From: Rhodococcus sp. SMB37 | GTDB taxonomy: Bacteria; Actinomycetota; Actinomycetes; Mycobacteriales; Mycobacteriaceae | NCBI RefSeq assembly: GCF_004345605.1 | Contig: NZ_SLVY01000017.1 | Coordinates: 1 to 64,000, forward strand | Length of the DNA stretch: 64,000 bases | Direction: 5' to 3' | Shown: positions 29,840 through 41,474 of the stretch, piece after piece | How the letters are laid out: each line of letters begins with the position of its first letter | Position numbering within the stretch: the first letter of the stretch is position 1 | The notes under the pieces: model-generated | The model's database searches: none | Told to the model about the DNA's origin: nothing | Seen by the model: the letters and a program-made list of their open reading frames with translations, nothing else | Position numbers and translations under genes: made by a program

Positions 29840-32302
29840 GTGTCGATCCGAAGTACTGTGGCGAAACTTGCCGGTTGCACGGCCCTCGGCGGTGTCCTCG
29901 TGGCCGGAATGCTCTTTCCGGCTGCGGGCGGATTCGGGTACGTGTCGAATCGCGCCGCGGACACCGTGGACAACAGTTCCGCCGAACTCGTCGAAGGGAT
30001 CGTTCCCGCCGTCACGACGATGGTCGACACCGCCGGCAACCCGATCGCGTGGCTGTACGACCAGCGACGCTTCGAGGTACCCAGCGACCAGATCTCCAAC
30101 GAGATGAAGCTCGCGATCGTCTCGATCGAGGACAAGCGCTTCCCCGAGCACCAGGGCGTGGACTGGCAGGGCACCATCCGCGCCTTCCTCACCAACACCA
30201 GTAGCGGTCAGGTCGAGCAGGGTGCGTCCACGATCGACCAGCAGTACGTGAAGAACTACCTGCTGCACGTCGTGGCGAAGACCGACGCGGAACGCCGCGC
30301 GGCGATCGAGACCACACCGGCCCGCAAGATCCGTGAGATCCGGATGGCACTCACCCTCGACGAAGAGTTGTCGAAGGACGAGATTCTCACCCGCTACCTG
30401 AACCTGGTGCCATTCGGAAACGGCTCGTTCGGCATCCAGGACGCCGCCCAGACCTACTTCGGGATCGACGCGAAAGACCTGAACGTCACGCAATCAGCCA
30501 TGCTCGCGGGCATGGTGCAGTCCAGCTCCGCGCTCAACCCGTACACAAACGCAGAGGGCGTGACCAACCGCCGAAACATCGTGCTCGACACGATGATCGA
30601 CAACATTCCCGAGCGGGCCGAAGAGATCCGGGCAGCGAAGGCCGAACCGCTCGGTGTCCTCCCCGAGCCGAACACCCTGCCGCGCGGCTGCATCGCAGCG
30701 GGCGATCGCGGATTCTTCTGCGAGTACGCACTCCAGTACCTCGCGAACTCGGGTCTGTCACGAGAGCAGATCGACAAGGGCGGATACATGATCCGCACCA
30801 CACTCGACCCCGAAGTGCAGAGTTCGACCAAAGCCGCGCTCGATCAATACACGAGCCCGACCGTCGACGACGTCGCAACGGTGATGAACGTGATCGAACC
30901 CGGCCAGGACTCCCATCGTGTCCTCGCCATGGGATCGAGCCGCACCTACGGCCTCGACGGCGACGCCTACGAAACAGTCCAGCCGCAGCCCTACTCGCTC
31001 GCCGGTCACGGCGCGGGATCGATTTTCAAGATCTTCACGGTCGCTGCGGCGATGGAGAAGGGCCTCGGCACCAGCGCCGTCCTCGACGTGCCCAGCCGCT
31101 ACAACGCACAGGGCCTCGGTGACGGCGGTGCGCGTGGCTGCCCCGCCGGCTACTACTGCGTCGAGAACGCCGCGCCGTACCCGCCTGCGCTGTCGGTGAC
31201 CGATGCACTCGCGCAGTCCCCGAACACCGCCTTCGTGAAGCTGATCGAGGCGACCGGCGTCGACTCCGTCGTCGACATGTCCGTCCGCCTGGGCATGCGT
31301 TCCTACTCACAGCCCAACACCTCGGGCTTCGGCGAGCAGTCGATGGCCGACATGCAGAAGAATCAGCACCTGGGCTCGTACACGCTCGGCCCTACATGGA
31401 TCAACAACCTCGAATTGTCGAACGTGGCTGCCACCCTCGCCTCGCACGGCAAGTGGTGCCCCCCGACTCCGATCGACGGTGTATTCGATCGTGAGGGCAA
31501 GCCCGTACCGATCACGCAGCAGGCGTGCGAGCAGGCCGTCGAACCGGGCCTCGCCGACACCCTTGCGAACGCGATGAGCAAGGACACCGCAGGCGGAGGT
31601 ACCGCTTCCGGAGCCGCGGGCAGCACCGGGTGGAACCTGCCGGTGGCAGCCAAGACCGGAACCACCGAGTCGCACATGTCGTCCGCATTCCTGGGCTTCA
31701 CCAACCGGTACGCCGGATCCGTCTACACCTACGGCGACTCCCCCACCCCCGGCCAGATCTGCGCCAACCCCGTCCGCCCGTGCTACGACGGCAACCTGTT
31801 CGGCGGCACCGCCCCGGCACACACCTGGTTCACGGCCATGTCTCCGGTCGCCACTAAGTTCGGATCCGTCGAGCTTCCGCCGACCGACCCTCGTTACGTC
31901 CGCGGCGCAGGTAACGCTCAGGTTCCCGACGTCACGGGCCTGTCGCGCGATCGGGCCGTGCAACGCTTGCAGGACGCGGGGTTCTCGGTGTCGGAATCGA
32001 CGACGAAGGCCGAGGAGCGGGCAGGCACGGTCACCGGAAGCTCACCGTCCGGCTCGGCGGTCCCCGGGTCCACGGTGACGATCTTCATCAGTGACGGATC
32101 GGTGCGTGCGGCACCGACAACGAGCGCGACGCCCGCACGTCCGAGCGGTAGCGAGGTTCCGGACACCACGGTGCCGTCGGCACCTGCCCCGGTCCCCGGA
32201 CGACAAGAACCTGCTCAGACCGAGTCGGCGCCGCCCGACGACAGCGAGTCGGAGAGCCCGGCGGCCACGACGACACCGTCAGCGCCGGATCCGGACAACT
32301 GA
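29840..32302 (+). CDS. ponA2: Bifunctional penicillin-binding protein PonA2
   Basis: 820 aa class A PBP. N-terminal TM anchor, GT51 transglycosylase with EDKRFPEHQGVDW and GASTIDQQYVKN, transpeptidase with SIFK (S-x-x-K), SPN (S-x-N) and AKTGTTE (KTG), then one PASTA domain (VPDVTGLSRDRAVQRLQDAG) and a Pro/Ser/Thr-rich tail. PonA2 (Rv3682) is dispensable for growth but important for stress and dormancy survival in mycobacteria. GTG start at 29840. Confidence 0.95.
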   Translation: MSIRSTVAKLAGCTALGGVLVAGMLFPAAGGFGYVSNRAADTVDNSSAELVEGIVPAVTTMVDTAGNPIAWLYDQRRFEVPSDQISNEMKLAIVSIEDKRFPEHQGVDWQGTIRAFLTNTSSGQVEQGASTIDQQYVKNYLLHVVAKTDAERRAAIETTPARKIREIRMALTLDEELSKDEILTRYLNLVPFGNGSFGIQDAAQTYFGIDAKDLNVTQSAMLAGMVQSSSALNPYTNAEGVTNRRNIVLDTMIDNIPERAEEIRAAKAEPLGVLPEPNTLPRGCIAAGDRGFFCEYALQYLANSGLSREQIDKGGYMIRTTLDPEVQSSTKAALDQYTSPTVDDVATVMNVIEPGQDSHRVLAMGSSRTYGLDGDAYETVQPQPYSLAGHGAGSIFKIFTVAAAMEKGLGTSAVLDVPSRYNAQGLGDGGARGCPAGYYCVENAAPYPPALSVTDALAQSPNTAFVKLIEATGVDSVVDMSVRLGMRSYSQPNTSGFGEQSMADMQKNQHLGSYTLGPTWINNLELSNVAATLASHGKWCPPTPIDGVFDREGKPVPITQQACEQAVEPGLADTLANAMSKDTAGGGTASGAAGSTGWNLPVAAKTGTTESHMSSAFLGFTNRYAGSVYTYGDSPTPGQICANPVRPCYDGNLFGGTAPAHTWFTAMSPVATKFGSVELPPTDPRYVRGAGNAQVPDVTGLSRDRAVQRLQDAGFSVSESTTKAEERAGTVTGSSPSGSAVPGSTVTIFISDGSVRAAPTTSATPARPSGSEVPDTTVPSAPAPVPGRQEPAQTESAPPDDSESESPAATTTPSAPDPDN

Positions 32303-32309
32303 CAGACGG

Positions 32310-32786
32310 CTAGAGTCGCGACCGCACCGCCGCCGACAGGCGCTTTCCATCCGCCTTGCCCGCGGCGATCGCGGTCGCGACTTTCATGACCTGGCCCATG
32401 TTCTTCGGACCGGGACGCGCACCGAGCTCATCGGCGACCCTGCCGATGGCCGTGTCCACCACGTCGACGAGTTCCGCGTCGGTCAGCGGAGTCGGCAGAT
32501 ATTCGTCGATGATGCGGGCCTCAGCATGCTCCTTGGCTGCGAGTTCGCCACGCCCGTTCTCGGTGTAGACCTCAGCGGCCTCGCCGCGCTTCTTGGATTC
32601 CCGCGACAGAACCTTGATGACCTCGTCGTCGGAGAGCTCGCGCGCTTCCTTCCCCGAGACTTCCTCGGTCTGGATCGCGGCGAGCAACATCCGCAGCGTC
32701 GCCAAGCGCAGTTGGTCCTTGGCCTTCATCGCGGCAGTCATGTCTGCACGCAATGTGGATTTGAGTGAGGATGCTGTATCGGTCAT
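32310..32786 (-). CDS. GatB/YqeY domain protein
   Basis: 158 aa. Starts MTDTASSLKSTLRADMTAAM; contains LRMLLAAIQ, the ELSDDEVIKVLSRESKKRGEAAEVY segment and the PKNMGQVMKVA loop of the YqeY family, related to the GatB tail that binds tRNA. Cellular role not established. Convergent with ponA2 (7 nt gap) and divergent from the phosphoesterase. Confidence 0.92.
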   Translation of the reverse strand: MTDTASSLKSTLRADMTAAMKAKDQLRLATLRMLLAAIQTEEVSGKEARELSDDEVIKVLSRESKKRGEAAEVYTENGRGELAAKEHAEARIIDEYLPTPLTDAELVDVVDTAIGRVADELGARPGPKNMGQVMKVATAIAAGKADGKRLSAAVRSRL

Positions 32787-32852
32787 ACCCAGAACCTACG
32801 CCGGGAACCTCGAAGCACGTGCGCAGACGTGCAGCGGCGGTACGCTGAAGAA

Positions 32853-33806
32853 GTGCCTGACCTTTCTCCCCTCACACGTGTCGCCGCGAGTACCGCAGGA
32901 GCTGCCGTCCTCGGTCTCGGTTACGCAACGCTGATCGAACGCAACGCCTTCACGCTTCGGGAGGTCACCGTCCCGGTCCTCGCACCGGGTGCATCGACTC
33001 TCCGCGTGCTGCACATCAGCGACCTGCACATGATGCCGGGGCAGAAACGCAAGCAGAGCTGGATCAGGGAACTCGATCGCCTCGAACCCGATCTGGTGAT
33101 CAACACGGGCGACAACCTGTCGCACCCGAAGTCGGTTCCCGCGGTCGTCCAGGCGCTCAGCGGCCTCCTGGCCCGGCCGGGCCTCTTCGTGTTCGGCAGC
33201 AACGACTACTTCGCGCCCGTCCTGAAGAATCCACTCGCCTACTTCGACAAGGACCACGACCGCGTGTACGGGCCGCCGCTTCCCTGGGGCGACCTGCGCG
33301 CAGCGTTCAACGAACGCGGCTGGCAGGACATGACGCACGTCCGCCGCGACATCGAGGTCGGCGGCGTGCGCATCTCGGTGGCCGGGGTCGACGATCCGCA
33401 TCTCGAACGCGATCGCTACGAGACCATCGCCGGAGCGGCCGACAAGTCCGCAGATCTTCGCCTGGGACTGACCCACTCCCCCGAGCCGCGAGTGCTCGAC
33501 CGTTTCGCCGACGACGGGTACGACCTCGTACTCGCCGGCCACACCCACGGCGGACAGCTGTGCCTGCCGTTCTTCGGTGCTCTGGTGACCAACTGCGGCA
33601 TCGACCGGTCGCGAGTGAAGGGCCCGTCTCGGTGGGGCACCCATATGCAGTTGCACGTGTCGGCAGGAATGGGTACCTCCCCCTTCGCCCCTGCACGCTT
33701 CTGCTGCCGCCCGGAAGCCACTCTTCTGGCCTTGGTTCCGGCTCCGCGCGAGGAATCACGGAGGTCCGCGGGCAGCGCCGCGGAAAGCGCGGGGTCTCGT
33801 CGCTGA
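32853..33806 (+). CDS. Metallophosphoesterase (Rv3683 type)
   Basis: 317 aa. Short N-terminal hydrophobic segment (TRVAASTAGAAVLGLGYATL), then calcineurin-like motifs ISDLHMMPG, NTGDNLSH, GSNDYF (GNHE variant with Ser-Asn-Asp), LTHSPEP and AGHTHGGQ. A TM-anchored YkuE/YaeI-like phosphoesterase. GTG 32853 is preferred because TACGCT (32841-32846) lies 6 nt before it, giving a leaderless mRNA; a GTG at 32829 is also in frame. The C-terminal 20 residues are low-complexity. Confidence 0.87.
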   Translation: MPDLSPLTRVAASTAGAAVLGLGYATLIERNAFTLREVTVPVLAPGASTLRVLHISDLHMMPGQKRKQSWIRELDRLEPDLVINTGDNLSHPKSVPAVVQALSGLLARPGLFVFGSNDYFAPVLKNPLAYFDKDHDRVYGPPLPWGDLRAAFNERGWQDMTHVRRDIEVGGVRISVAGVDDPHLERDRYETIAGAADKSADLRLGLTHSPEPRVLDRFADDGYDLVLAGHTHGGQLCLPFFGALVTNCGIDRSRVKGPSRWGTHMQLHVSAGMGTSPFAPARFCCRPEATLLALVPAPREESRRSAGSAAESAGSRR

Positions 33807-33882
33807 CCATCGGGAACCTTGTCACTGACCAGCCGATTTAACCTTCATACGAGTCGTGTTGTAAGCTGACCGAGGTTCATCA

Positions 33883-33956
<74 letters not shown>

Positions 33957-33971
33957 CTCGTGAAACGAGCC

Positions 33972-34011
33972 GATCAGGGCGCATTCTCCGGCTGGAGAAT
34001 GCGCCCTGATC
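33972..34011. terminator. 18-bp hairpin between tRNA-Pro and UvrA-like gene
   Basis: gatcagggcgcattctcc (33972-33989) pairs perfectly with 33994-34011 around ggct. Bidirectional, between convergent genes. Confidence 0.88.
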
Positions 34012-34015
34012 GCAT

Positions 34016-36406
<2,391 letters not shown>

Positions 36407-36482
36407 CGGTGTCTCCGTTTCTCTGTCCGGAACCTCGCCCTGGAGGTCCGCAGTAATCGACCTGTTCGACTGTGCCACGCGG

Positions 36483-36968
36483 TTACTGCAGCGTCAGCCG
36501 GATCAACGGGTATTCACGATCGGACTTGCCCTGATACTTCGCAATTCGAGGCTGCTCGGCCGCCAGTCGCTGCCAGGCCTGTGCACGTTCGGTGCCGCGA
36601 AGTTCGTGTGCTGTCGCGGATACGGGTGCACGGCCTGGAAGTTCCACGGACACGCCGTCCGGGTGCGCCATCAGATTGGCGTGCCAGTCGGGGTTCACAC
36701 TGCCGCCACCCGATGCGACGACGAGAACGGCATCGTCGCCGTCCGTCAACCGCATCAGCGGTGTTTCACGCCGTTGTCCGCTCCGGCGACCGATCGTGTG
36801 CAGGATCAGCATGTCCATGCCCATCGTCCGGCCCTTGCCCCGTCGGATCTTACGCATCGTTCGTGCGTTGGCTGTCCGCTGGAACCAGCGTGAGAGCGCC
36901 CCCGGCGTGCCGGGTGGTCGGGTGCGGTGTGCGTCCCGTCCGTCGTCCTGCCCCATCTCGACCTCCAC
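36483..36968 (-). CDS. Deazaflavin-dependent nitroreductase family protein (Ddn-like)
   Basis: 161 aa. TMGMDMLILHTIGRRSGQRRETPLMRL and VVASGGGSVNPDWHANLMAHP are the F420-binding signatures of the PF04075 split-barrel family that includes Ddn of M. tuberculosis. The first 25 residues are charged and variable; M at 36956 (MGQDD) may be the real start. Ends KYQGKSDREYPLIRLTLQ. Located between the VOC and UvrA-like genes on one strand. Confidence 0.88.
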   Translation of the reverse strand: MEVEMGQDDGRDAHRTRPPGTPGALSRWFQRTANARTMRKIRRGKGRTMGMDMLILHTIGRRSGQRRETPLMRLTDGDDAVLVVASGGGSVNPDWHANLMAHPDGVSVELPGRAPVSATAHELRGTERAQAWQRLAAEQPRIAKYQGKSDREYPLIRLTLQ

Positions 36969-36991
36969 TCGAAGTGTGAATACCGTGCAGC

Positions 36992-37402
36992 TCAGCTGGT
37001 TTGGTTGATCCGAATCAGATTGCCCGCGGGGTCGCGGAAGGCGCAGTCGCGCACGCCGTAATCCTGATCCATCGGTTCCTGAAGGACCTCGGCCCCGCCG
37101 GCCTCGAGACGCGCGAACAGCCCGTCCAGGTCGTCTGTGGCGAGAGTGACCGCACCGTAGTTGCCCTTCGCCATCAGCTCGAGGATCGTATTCCGCTCCT
37201 CGTCGCTGATGGTGGGGTCTGCCGCAGGCGGGTTCAGGACGATCGAGGTTTCAGGGTGGTTGGGAGGTCCGACGGTGATCCACCGCATGTTCTCGTAGCC
37301 GACGTCCTTGCGGACCTCGAATCCGAGGGTGTCGCGGTAGAACGCCAGGGACGCTTCCGGATCGGTGTGCGGGAGGAAGGTGTAATGAATGGTGATGTCC
37401 AT
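36992..37402 (-). CDS. VOC (glyoxalase/bleomycin-resistance) protein
   Basis: 136 aa, MDITIHYTFLPHTDPEASLA with the paired beta-alpha-beta modules of the vicinal-oxygen-chelate fold; RDTLGFEVRKDVGYENMRW and VLQEPMDQDYGVRDCAFRDP followed by GNLIRINQ are typical. Could be a binding or detoxifying protein; the metal ligands suggest no particular enzyme. ATG 37402, 10 nt downstream of the AraC gene. Confidence 0.88.
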   Translation of the reverse strand: MDITIHYTFLPHTDPEASLAFYRDTLGFEVRKDVGYENMRWITVGPPNHPETSIVLNPPAADPTISDEERNTILELMAKGNYGAVTLATDDLDGLFARLEAGGAEVLQEPMDQDYGVRDCAFRDPAGNLIRINQTS

Positions 37403-37412
37403 GGCCGTAACG

Positions 37413-37850
37413 CTAGCGACGGCCGGACACCTGCGCTTCTCGATTCCTGACCGGTCTCGTGATCTGTTTCGCGACGCACGCCGGAATACCCTCCGTCCCG
37501 TATTCGGCCTTGTCTTTGTAGGCGCTCGGCGGCATGCCGACCAATTCGGTGAACCGCGTGCTGAATGTCCCCAGTGACGAGCAGCCCACTTCGAAACACA
37601 CATCGGTGACGCTGAGGTCACCGCGGCGAAGAAGCGTCATCGCACGTTCGATCCGGCGGGTCATCAGGTACGAGTAGGGCGATTCGCCGTAGGCCTTCTT
37701 GAACTGGCGACTCAGATGCCCCGCCGACATGCCCACCCCGCGCGCGAGTGCGTCCACGTCGAGCGGCTGCGCGTACTCACGATCCATGCGGTCGCGGACA
37801 CGGCGCAACAGCGTGAGGTCTCGGAGACGCTGAGCATCGCTGTTCGCCAC
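37413..37850 (-). CDS. AraC-family transcriptional regulator (DNA-binding domain only)
   Basis: 145 aa. Two helix-turn-helix motifs: DVDALARGVGMSAGHLSRQFKKAYG and LSVTDVCFEVGCSSLGTFSTRF, followed by the AraC signature end GMPPSAYKD. There is no ligand-binding domain, as in MarA/SoxS-type regulators. It probably controls the downstream VOC, Ddn-like and UvrA-like genes, all on the same strand. Confidence 0.9.
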   Translation of the reverse strand: MANSDAQRLRDLTLLRRVRDRMDREYAQPLDVDALARGVGMSAGHLSRQFKKAYGESPYSYLMTRRIERAMTLLRRGDLSVTDVCFEVGCSSLGTFSTRFTELVGMPPSAYKDKAEYGTEGIPACVAKQITRPVRNREAQVSGRR

Positions 37851-37913
37851 GTGCGCGATCGTCCTCGGTCACCGTGGTGTTGTCCAGCGGTGACCGCACA
37901 CGTCGGGGCAGGG

Positions 37914-38921
37914 TCAGCTCGATTTCCGCTCGATGAGCTCCACCGGGAGCCGCATGGACTCCACCTCACGTCCCTGTACGAGTTCGAGCAGGCTGCGCAC
38001 CGCGGCCGCCCCGATCTCGTGGGCAGGTGAGCGGACCGTCGTCAGCGGGACGGGTAGTTGCTCGACGATCGGAATGTCGTTGTATCCCACGAGTGCGAGG
38101 TCGCCGGGGATCGCCAGCCCGAGATCGCGCGCGACTCCGAGGACACCGATCGCGATCGTGTCGCTGACCGCGAAGATCGCGCGGGGCCGATCCGGGCGAT
38201 CCAGCAGTGCGCGCGCGGCCGCCACGCCCCCTGCCACGTCGAAGCCCGACCGCACGATCCGGTCGGGGCGCGGCGGGAACGATGCACGCGCGAGCGTGTC
38301 GACGAATCCCGCGCGGCGGTCTCGGGCCGTGCTCGCGTGGTCAGGGCCTGCGATGATCGCGACATCCGAGTATCCGCGGTCGAGCAGGTGTTGCGCGGCG
38401 AGGCACCCGCCGCGGTAGTCGTCGCCGACGACGAAGGGCAGTCCCGCGTCGGCGTGCCGGGTGACACACAGCAGCGGAAGCGGTCCGAGTGCGAGCGACT
38501 CGACGAACGGGCCACCGGGGATGTGCAGGCTGCTGAGCAGCAGGCCGTCGACCTGACGACCGACAAGTAACGAGATGGCGCGGCGTTGCGCGTCGAGGTC
38601 GTCGGGAGGACTCGACAGCAGCACCGAGTACCCGGCCCGCTCGGCCGCTTCCTCGATGCCCTGATAGGTCGTGGCGACGACGCCGTCGGTGAGCCTGGGC
38701 ATCACCACACCGAGCGTGGTGGTCTTACGGGTGCGCAGGCTCGCTGCCCACAGATTCGGGCGGTAACCCAGTTCGTCCGCGACCTCGCGCACACGGAGAG
38801 CGGAGTCCGACCATCCGTCGACGGGTTCGGGCTGGCGGAGCACCCGCGATGCCGTCGAGACGTGCACACCGGCACGCTCGGCGATCTCCTTGAGAGTCGG
38901 CGCGCGGTCGGATCGGGCCAT
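37914..38921 (-). CDS. LacI-family transcriptional repressor
   Basis: 335 aa. N-terminal HTH TLKEIAERAGVHVSTASRVL and hinge helix NLWAASLRTRKTTTLG, then a periplasmic-binding-protein-like effector domain with VGYNDIPIVEQLPVPLTTVR. Divergent from the glutaryl-CoA dehydrogenase/CoA-transferase operon, so probably its local repressor. A LacI regulator of acyl-CoA rather than sugar genes is unusual. Confidence 0.92.
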   Translation of the reverse strand: MARSDRAPTLKEIAERAGVHVSTASRVLRQPEPVDGWSDSALRVREVADELGYRPNLWAASLRTRKTTTLGVVMPRLTDGVVATTYQGIEEAAERAGYSVLLSSPPDDLDAQRRAISLLVGRQVDGLLLSSLHIPGGPFVESLALGPLPLLCVTRHADAGLPFVVGDDYRGGCLAAQHLLDRGYSDVAIIAGPDHASTARDRRAGFVDTLARASFPPRPDRIVRSGFDVAGGVAAARALLDRPDRPRAIFAVSDTIAIGVLGVARDLGLAIPGDLALVGYNDIPIVEQLPVPLTTVRSPAHEIGAAAVRSLLELVQGREVESMRLPVELIERKSS

Positions 38922-38961
38922 TCGGGCTCTCCTGCTCTGTCACATCGATGCCGGCGCCGGG

Positions 38962-39000
38962 TTGACGACCTGCATCACTCTCCCTAGTCTAGGTGATGCA
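38962..39000 (+). promoter_or_regulatory. gcdH promoter with palindromic operator
   Basis: -35 TTGACG (38962-38967), 17-nt spacer, -10 TAGTCT (38985-38990), a near-ideal housekeeping promoter. The -10 lies between the arms of an inverted repeat TGCATCAC (38971-38978) / GTGATGCA (38993-39000), with an inner CCTAG/CTAGG palindrome at 38983-38993. Binding of the divergent LacI protein there would block transcription. Confidence 0.7.
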
Positions 39001-39048
39001 AACGTTCTCGCAATCGTTCTCGCATACGATTGCACAAACGATTTTCCT
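39001..39048 (+). repeat. Four 12-bp tandem repeats in the gcdH leader
   Basis: Units AACGTTCTCGCA, ATCGTTCTCGCA, TACGATTGCACA and AACGATTTTCCT follow each other in a strict 12-bp period (CGTTCTCGCA twice, ACGATT twice). Within them GCAATCGT (39010-39017) and ACGATTGC (39026-39033) are inverted. They lie just downstream of the predicted transcription start and may be regulator-binding iterons. Confidence 0.6.
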
Positions 39049-39085
39049 CACCTCGGACCCGTCACCCAGGACCTCGGAGAACCAC

Positions 39086-40273
39086 ATGTCGAACACCCAG
39101 TCCCTGACCCAGCTCTTCGCCCTCGACTCGCTGCTGGAACCGGAAGAGATCGCAATCCGCGACACCGTGCGCAAGTTCGCGAACGACCGCATCCGCCCGC
39201 ACATCGCCCAATGGTTCGAAGAGGCGAAACTCCCGGCCCGCGACCTCGCGAAGGAACTGGGCGCGCTCGGCGTTCTCGGCATGCACCTCGACGGCTACGG
39301 CTGCGCCGGCATGAGCGCGACCGCATACGGACTGGCCTGCCTCGAACTCGAAGCCGTCGACTCCGGTATCCGCAGCCTGGTCTCGGTGCAGGGCTCCCTC
39401 GCAATGTTCTCCATCCATCATTGGGGCAGCGAGGAGCAGAAGCAGGAATGGCTGCCGCGCATGGCCGCCGGCGAAGCGATCGGCTGCTTCGGCCTCACCG
39501 AACCCGACTTCGGCTCCAACCCTGCCGGGATGCGCACCAACGCAAAGCGCGACGGCGACGACTGGATCCTCAGCGGCACCAAGATGTGGATCACCAACGG
39601 ATCGATCGCCGACGTCGCCGTGGTGTGGGCACAGACCGACCTCGACGAGGGCCCCAAGGGCATCCGCGGCTTCGTCGTCCCCACGGACACGCCAGGCTTC
39701 TCCGCGCCGGAGATCCACGCCAAGATGTCGCTCCGCGCCTCGGTGACCTCCGAACTCGTCCTCGACGGAGTGCGGCTGCCGTCCTCGGCGATGATGCCGC
39801 TCGCGAAGGGCCTGCGCGGCCCGCTGACCGCCCTCGGCGAAGCCCGCTTCGGCATCGCCTTCGGCGCCATGGGAGCGGCGCGTGATTGCCTCGAGACCGC
39901 CATCGACTACGCACAGTCGCGGATCGTGTTCGACAAGCCGCTCGCCGCGTTCCAGCTGACTCAGGCCAAGATCGCCGATATGGCGCTCGAGGTAGGCAAA
40001 GGACATCTCCTCGCCTACAACCTCGGCCGTATCAAGGACCGCGGCGAGATCACCCCCGAGCAGATCAGCACCGGCAAGCTCAACAGCGTCCGTGAGGCCA
40101 TTGCAATCGCGCGCGAATGCCGCACGATCCTCGGCGCCAACGGCATCACCCTCGAATACCCGGTCATCCGGCATGCCAACAACCTCGAATCGGTGCTGAC
40201 CTACGAGGGCACCTCCGAGATGCACCAGCTGTCCATCGGCAAGGTGCTGACGGGAGAGGCCGCATTCAGGTGA
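39086..40273 (+). CDS. gcdH: Glutaryl-CoA dehydrogenase-like acyl-CoA dehydrogenase
   Basis: 395 aa. GCFGLTEPDFGSNP and MWITNGSIADVAVVWAQT are the GCDH-type FAD/substrate motifs, and the catalytic Glu lies in TYEGTSEMHQLSIGK. It converts glutaryl-CoA to crotonyl-CoA in lysine/tryptophan or dicarboxylate breakdown. ATG 39086 has GGAGA 6 nt upstream; the longer frame from 38993 is leader. Its stop overlaps the CoA-transferase start (GTGA), fitting a glutarate-to-crotonyl-CoA module. Confidence 0.9.
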   Translation: MSNTQSLTQLFALDSLLEPEEIAIRDTVRKFANDRIRPHIAQWFEEAKLPARDLAKELGALGVLGMHLDGYGCAGMSATAYGLACLELEAVDSGIRSLVSVQGSLAMFSIHHWGSEEQKQEWLPRMAAGEAIGCFGLTEPDFGSNPAGMRTNAKRDGDDWILSGTKMWITNGSIADVAVVWAQTDLDEGPKGIRGFVVPTDTPGFSAPEIHAKMSLRASVTSELVLDGVRLPSSAMMPLAKGLRGPLTALGEARFGIAFGAMGAARDCLETAIDYAQSRIVFDKPLAAFQLTQAKIADMALEVGKGHLLAYNLGRIKDRGEITPEQISTGKLNSVREAIAIARECRTILGANGITLEYPVIRHANNLESVLTYEGTSEMHQLSIGKVLTGEAAFR

Positions 40274-41391
40274 CCACACAGACGGGTGGCGCCCTGGACG
40301 ACCTGGTGATCGCCGACTTCGGCCGCGTCCTCGCCGGCCCGTACGCCACGATGATGCTCGCCGACCTCGGCGCCGAAGTGATCAAGGTCGAGCGCCCGGG
40401 TACCGGGGACGACACCCGCAGCTGGGGTCCGCCGTGGGTCGGCGAGGAATCGTCGTACTTCCTCGGAGTCAACCGGAACAAGAGATCGGCGGCTCTCGAT
40501 CTGTCCTCGCGGGAGGGACTCGCCGAGGCCCGCCGCCTCGTCGAACGCGCCGACGTCATGGTCGAGAATTTCCTGCCGGGCACCATGGACCGCCTCGGCC
40601 TCGGCTACGAGCAGGTGCGCGAGATCAATCACGATATCGTGTACTGCTCGATCACCGGATTCGGCGGACACAACACTCTGCCCGGTTACGATCTGCTGAT
40701 CCAAGCGGTCGGCGGCCTGATGAGCATCACGGGCCCCGACGCCGACACCCCCACCAAGGTCGGTGTCGCGGTCGTCGACGTCATCACCGGAATGCATGCG
40801 GCACTGGGCATCCTTGCGGCGCTGCGACACCGCGACCGCACCGGCCGGGGGCAGCGCGTCGAGGTCAACCTCCTGTCATCGCTCCTGTCGGCTCTGGCGA
40901 ACCAGTCCTCCGGGTACGTGGCTGCGGGAGTCGTTCCCACCGCCATGGGCAACCGGCACCCCAGCATCGCGCCGTACGAACTGTTCACCACCGCAGACCG
41001 TCCGCTGGTGCTTGCCGTGGGCAACGACCGTCAGTTCGCCTCACTGTGCAGCGTGCTCGGTCTCGACGAACTCGCCTCCGACGAGCGGTACGCCACGAAC
41101 GCGGCGCGCGTGGCCAACCGCGACGTGCTCGTGAAGGCGATCAACGAGGCCCTGTCCTCCGAGACCGCTGACACGTGGTTCGACGCGCTGACCGCGGAGC
41201 GGGTCCCCTGTGGCCCGCTCAATGACATAGCCGACGCGATCGCGCTGGCCGAACGGCTCGGGCTCACACCTGTTGTGGAGATCGACGACGAACGACGCGA
41301 GAGGCCCCTGCGACAGATCGCCAACCCGATCCGTCTCAGCGCCACACCCGCGACCTACCGGGCGGCGCCGCCGCGGCTCAGCGAACAGTAG
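40270..41391 (+). CDS. Class III (CaiB/BaiF) CoA-transferase
   Basis: 373 aa. VIADFGRVLAGPYATMMLAD followed by LGAEVIKVERPG is the family N-terminus, with the catalytic Asp expected in SITGPDADTPTK. In human metabolism the SUGCT enzyme of this family activates glutarate with succinyl-CoA; fusion to gcdH by a 4-bp overlap suggests the same job here (inference). GTG 40270. Confidence 0.88.
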   Translation: MTTQTGGALDDLVIADFGRVLAGPYATMMLADLGAEVIKVERPGTGDDTRSWGPPWVGEESSYFLGVNRNKRSAALDLSSREGLAEARRLVERADVMVENFLPGTMDRLGLGYEQVREINHDIVYCSITGFGGHNTLPGYDLLIQAVGGLMSITGPDADTPTKVGVAVVDVITGMHAALGILAALRHRDRTGRGQRVEVNLLSSLLSALANQSSGYVAAGVVPTAMGNRHPSIAPYELFTTADRPLVLAVGNDRQFASLCSVLGLDELASDERYATNAARVANRDVLVKAINEALSSETADTWFDALTAERVPCGPLNDIADAIALAERLGLTPVVEIDDERRERPLRQIANPIRLSATPATYRAAPPRLSEQ

Positions 41392-41474
41392 GGATGCAGC
41401 GGACCTCACAAAGCACACTTTTCGCATCCGATGGCAGAGTGGTTGGTGCACGGACACCGACACGAAGGGCCACC

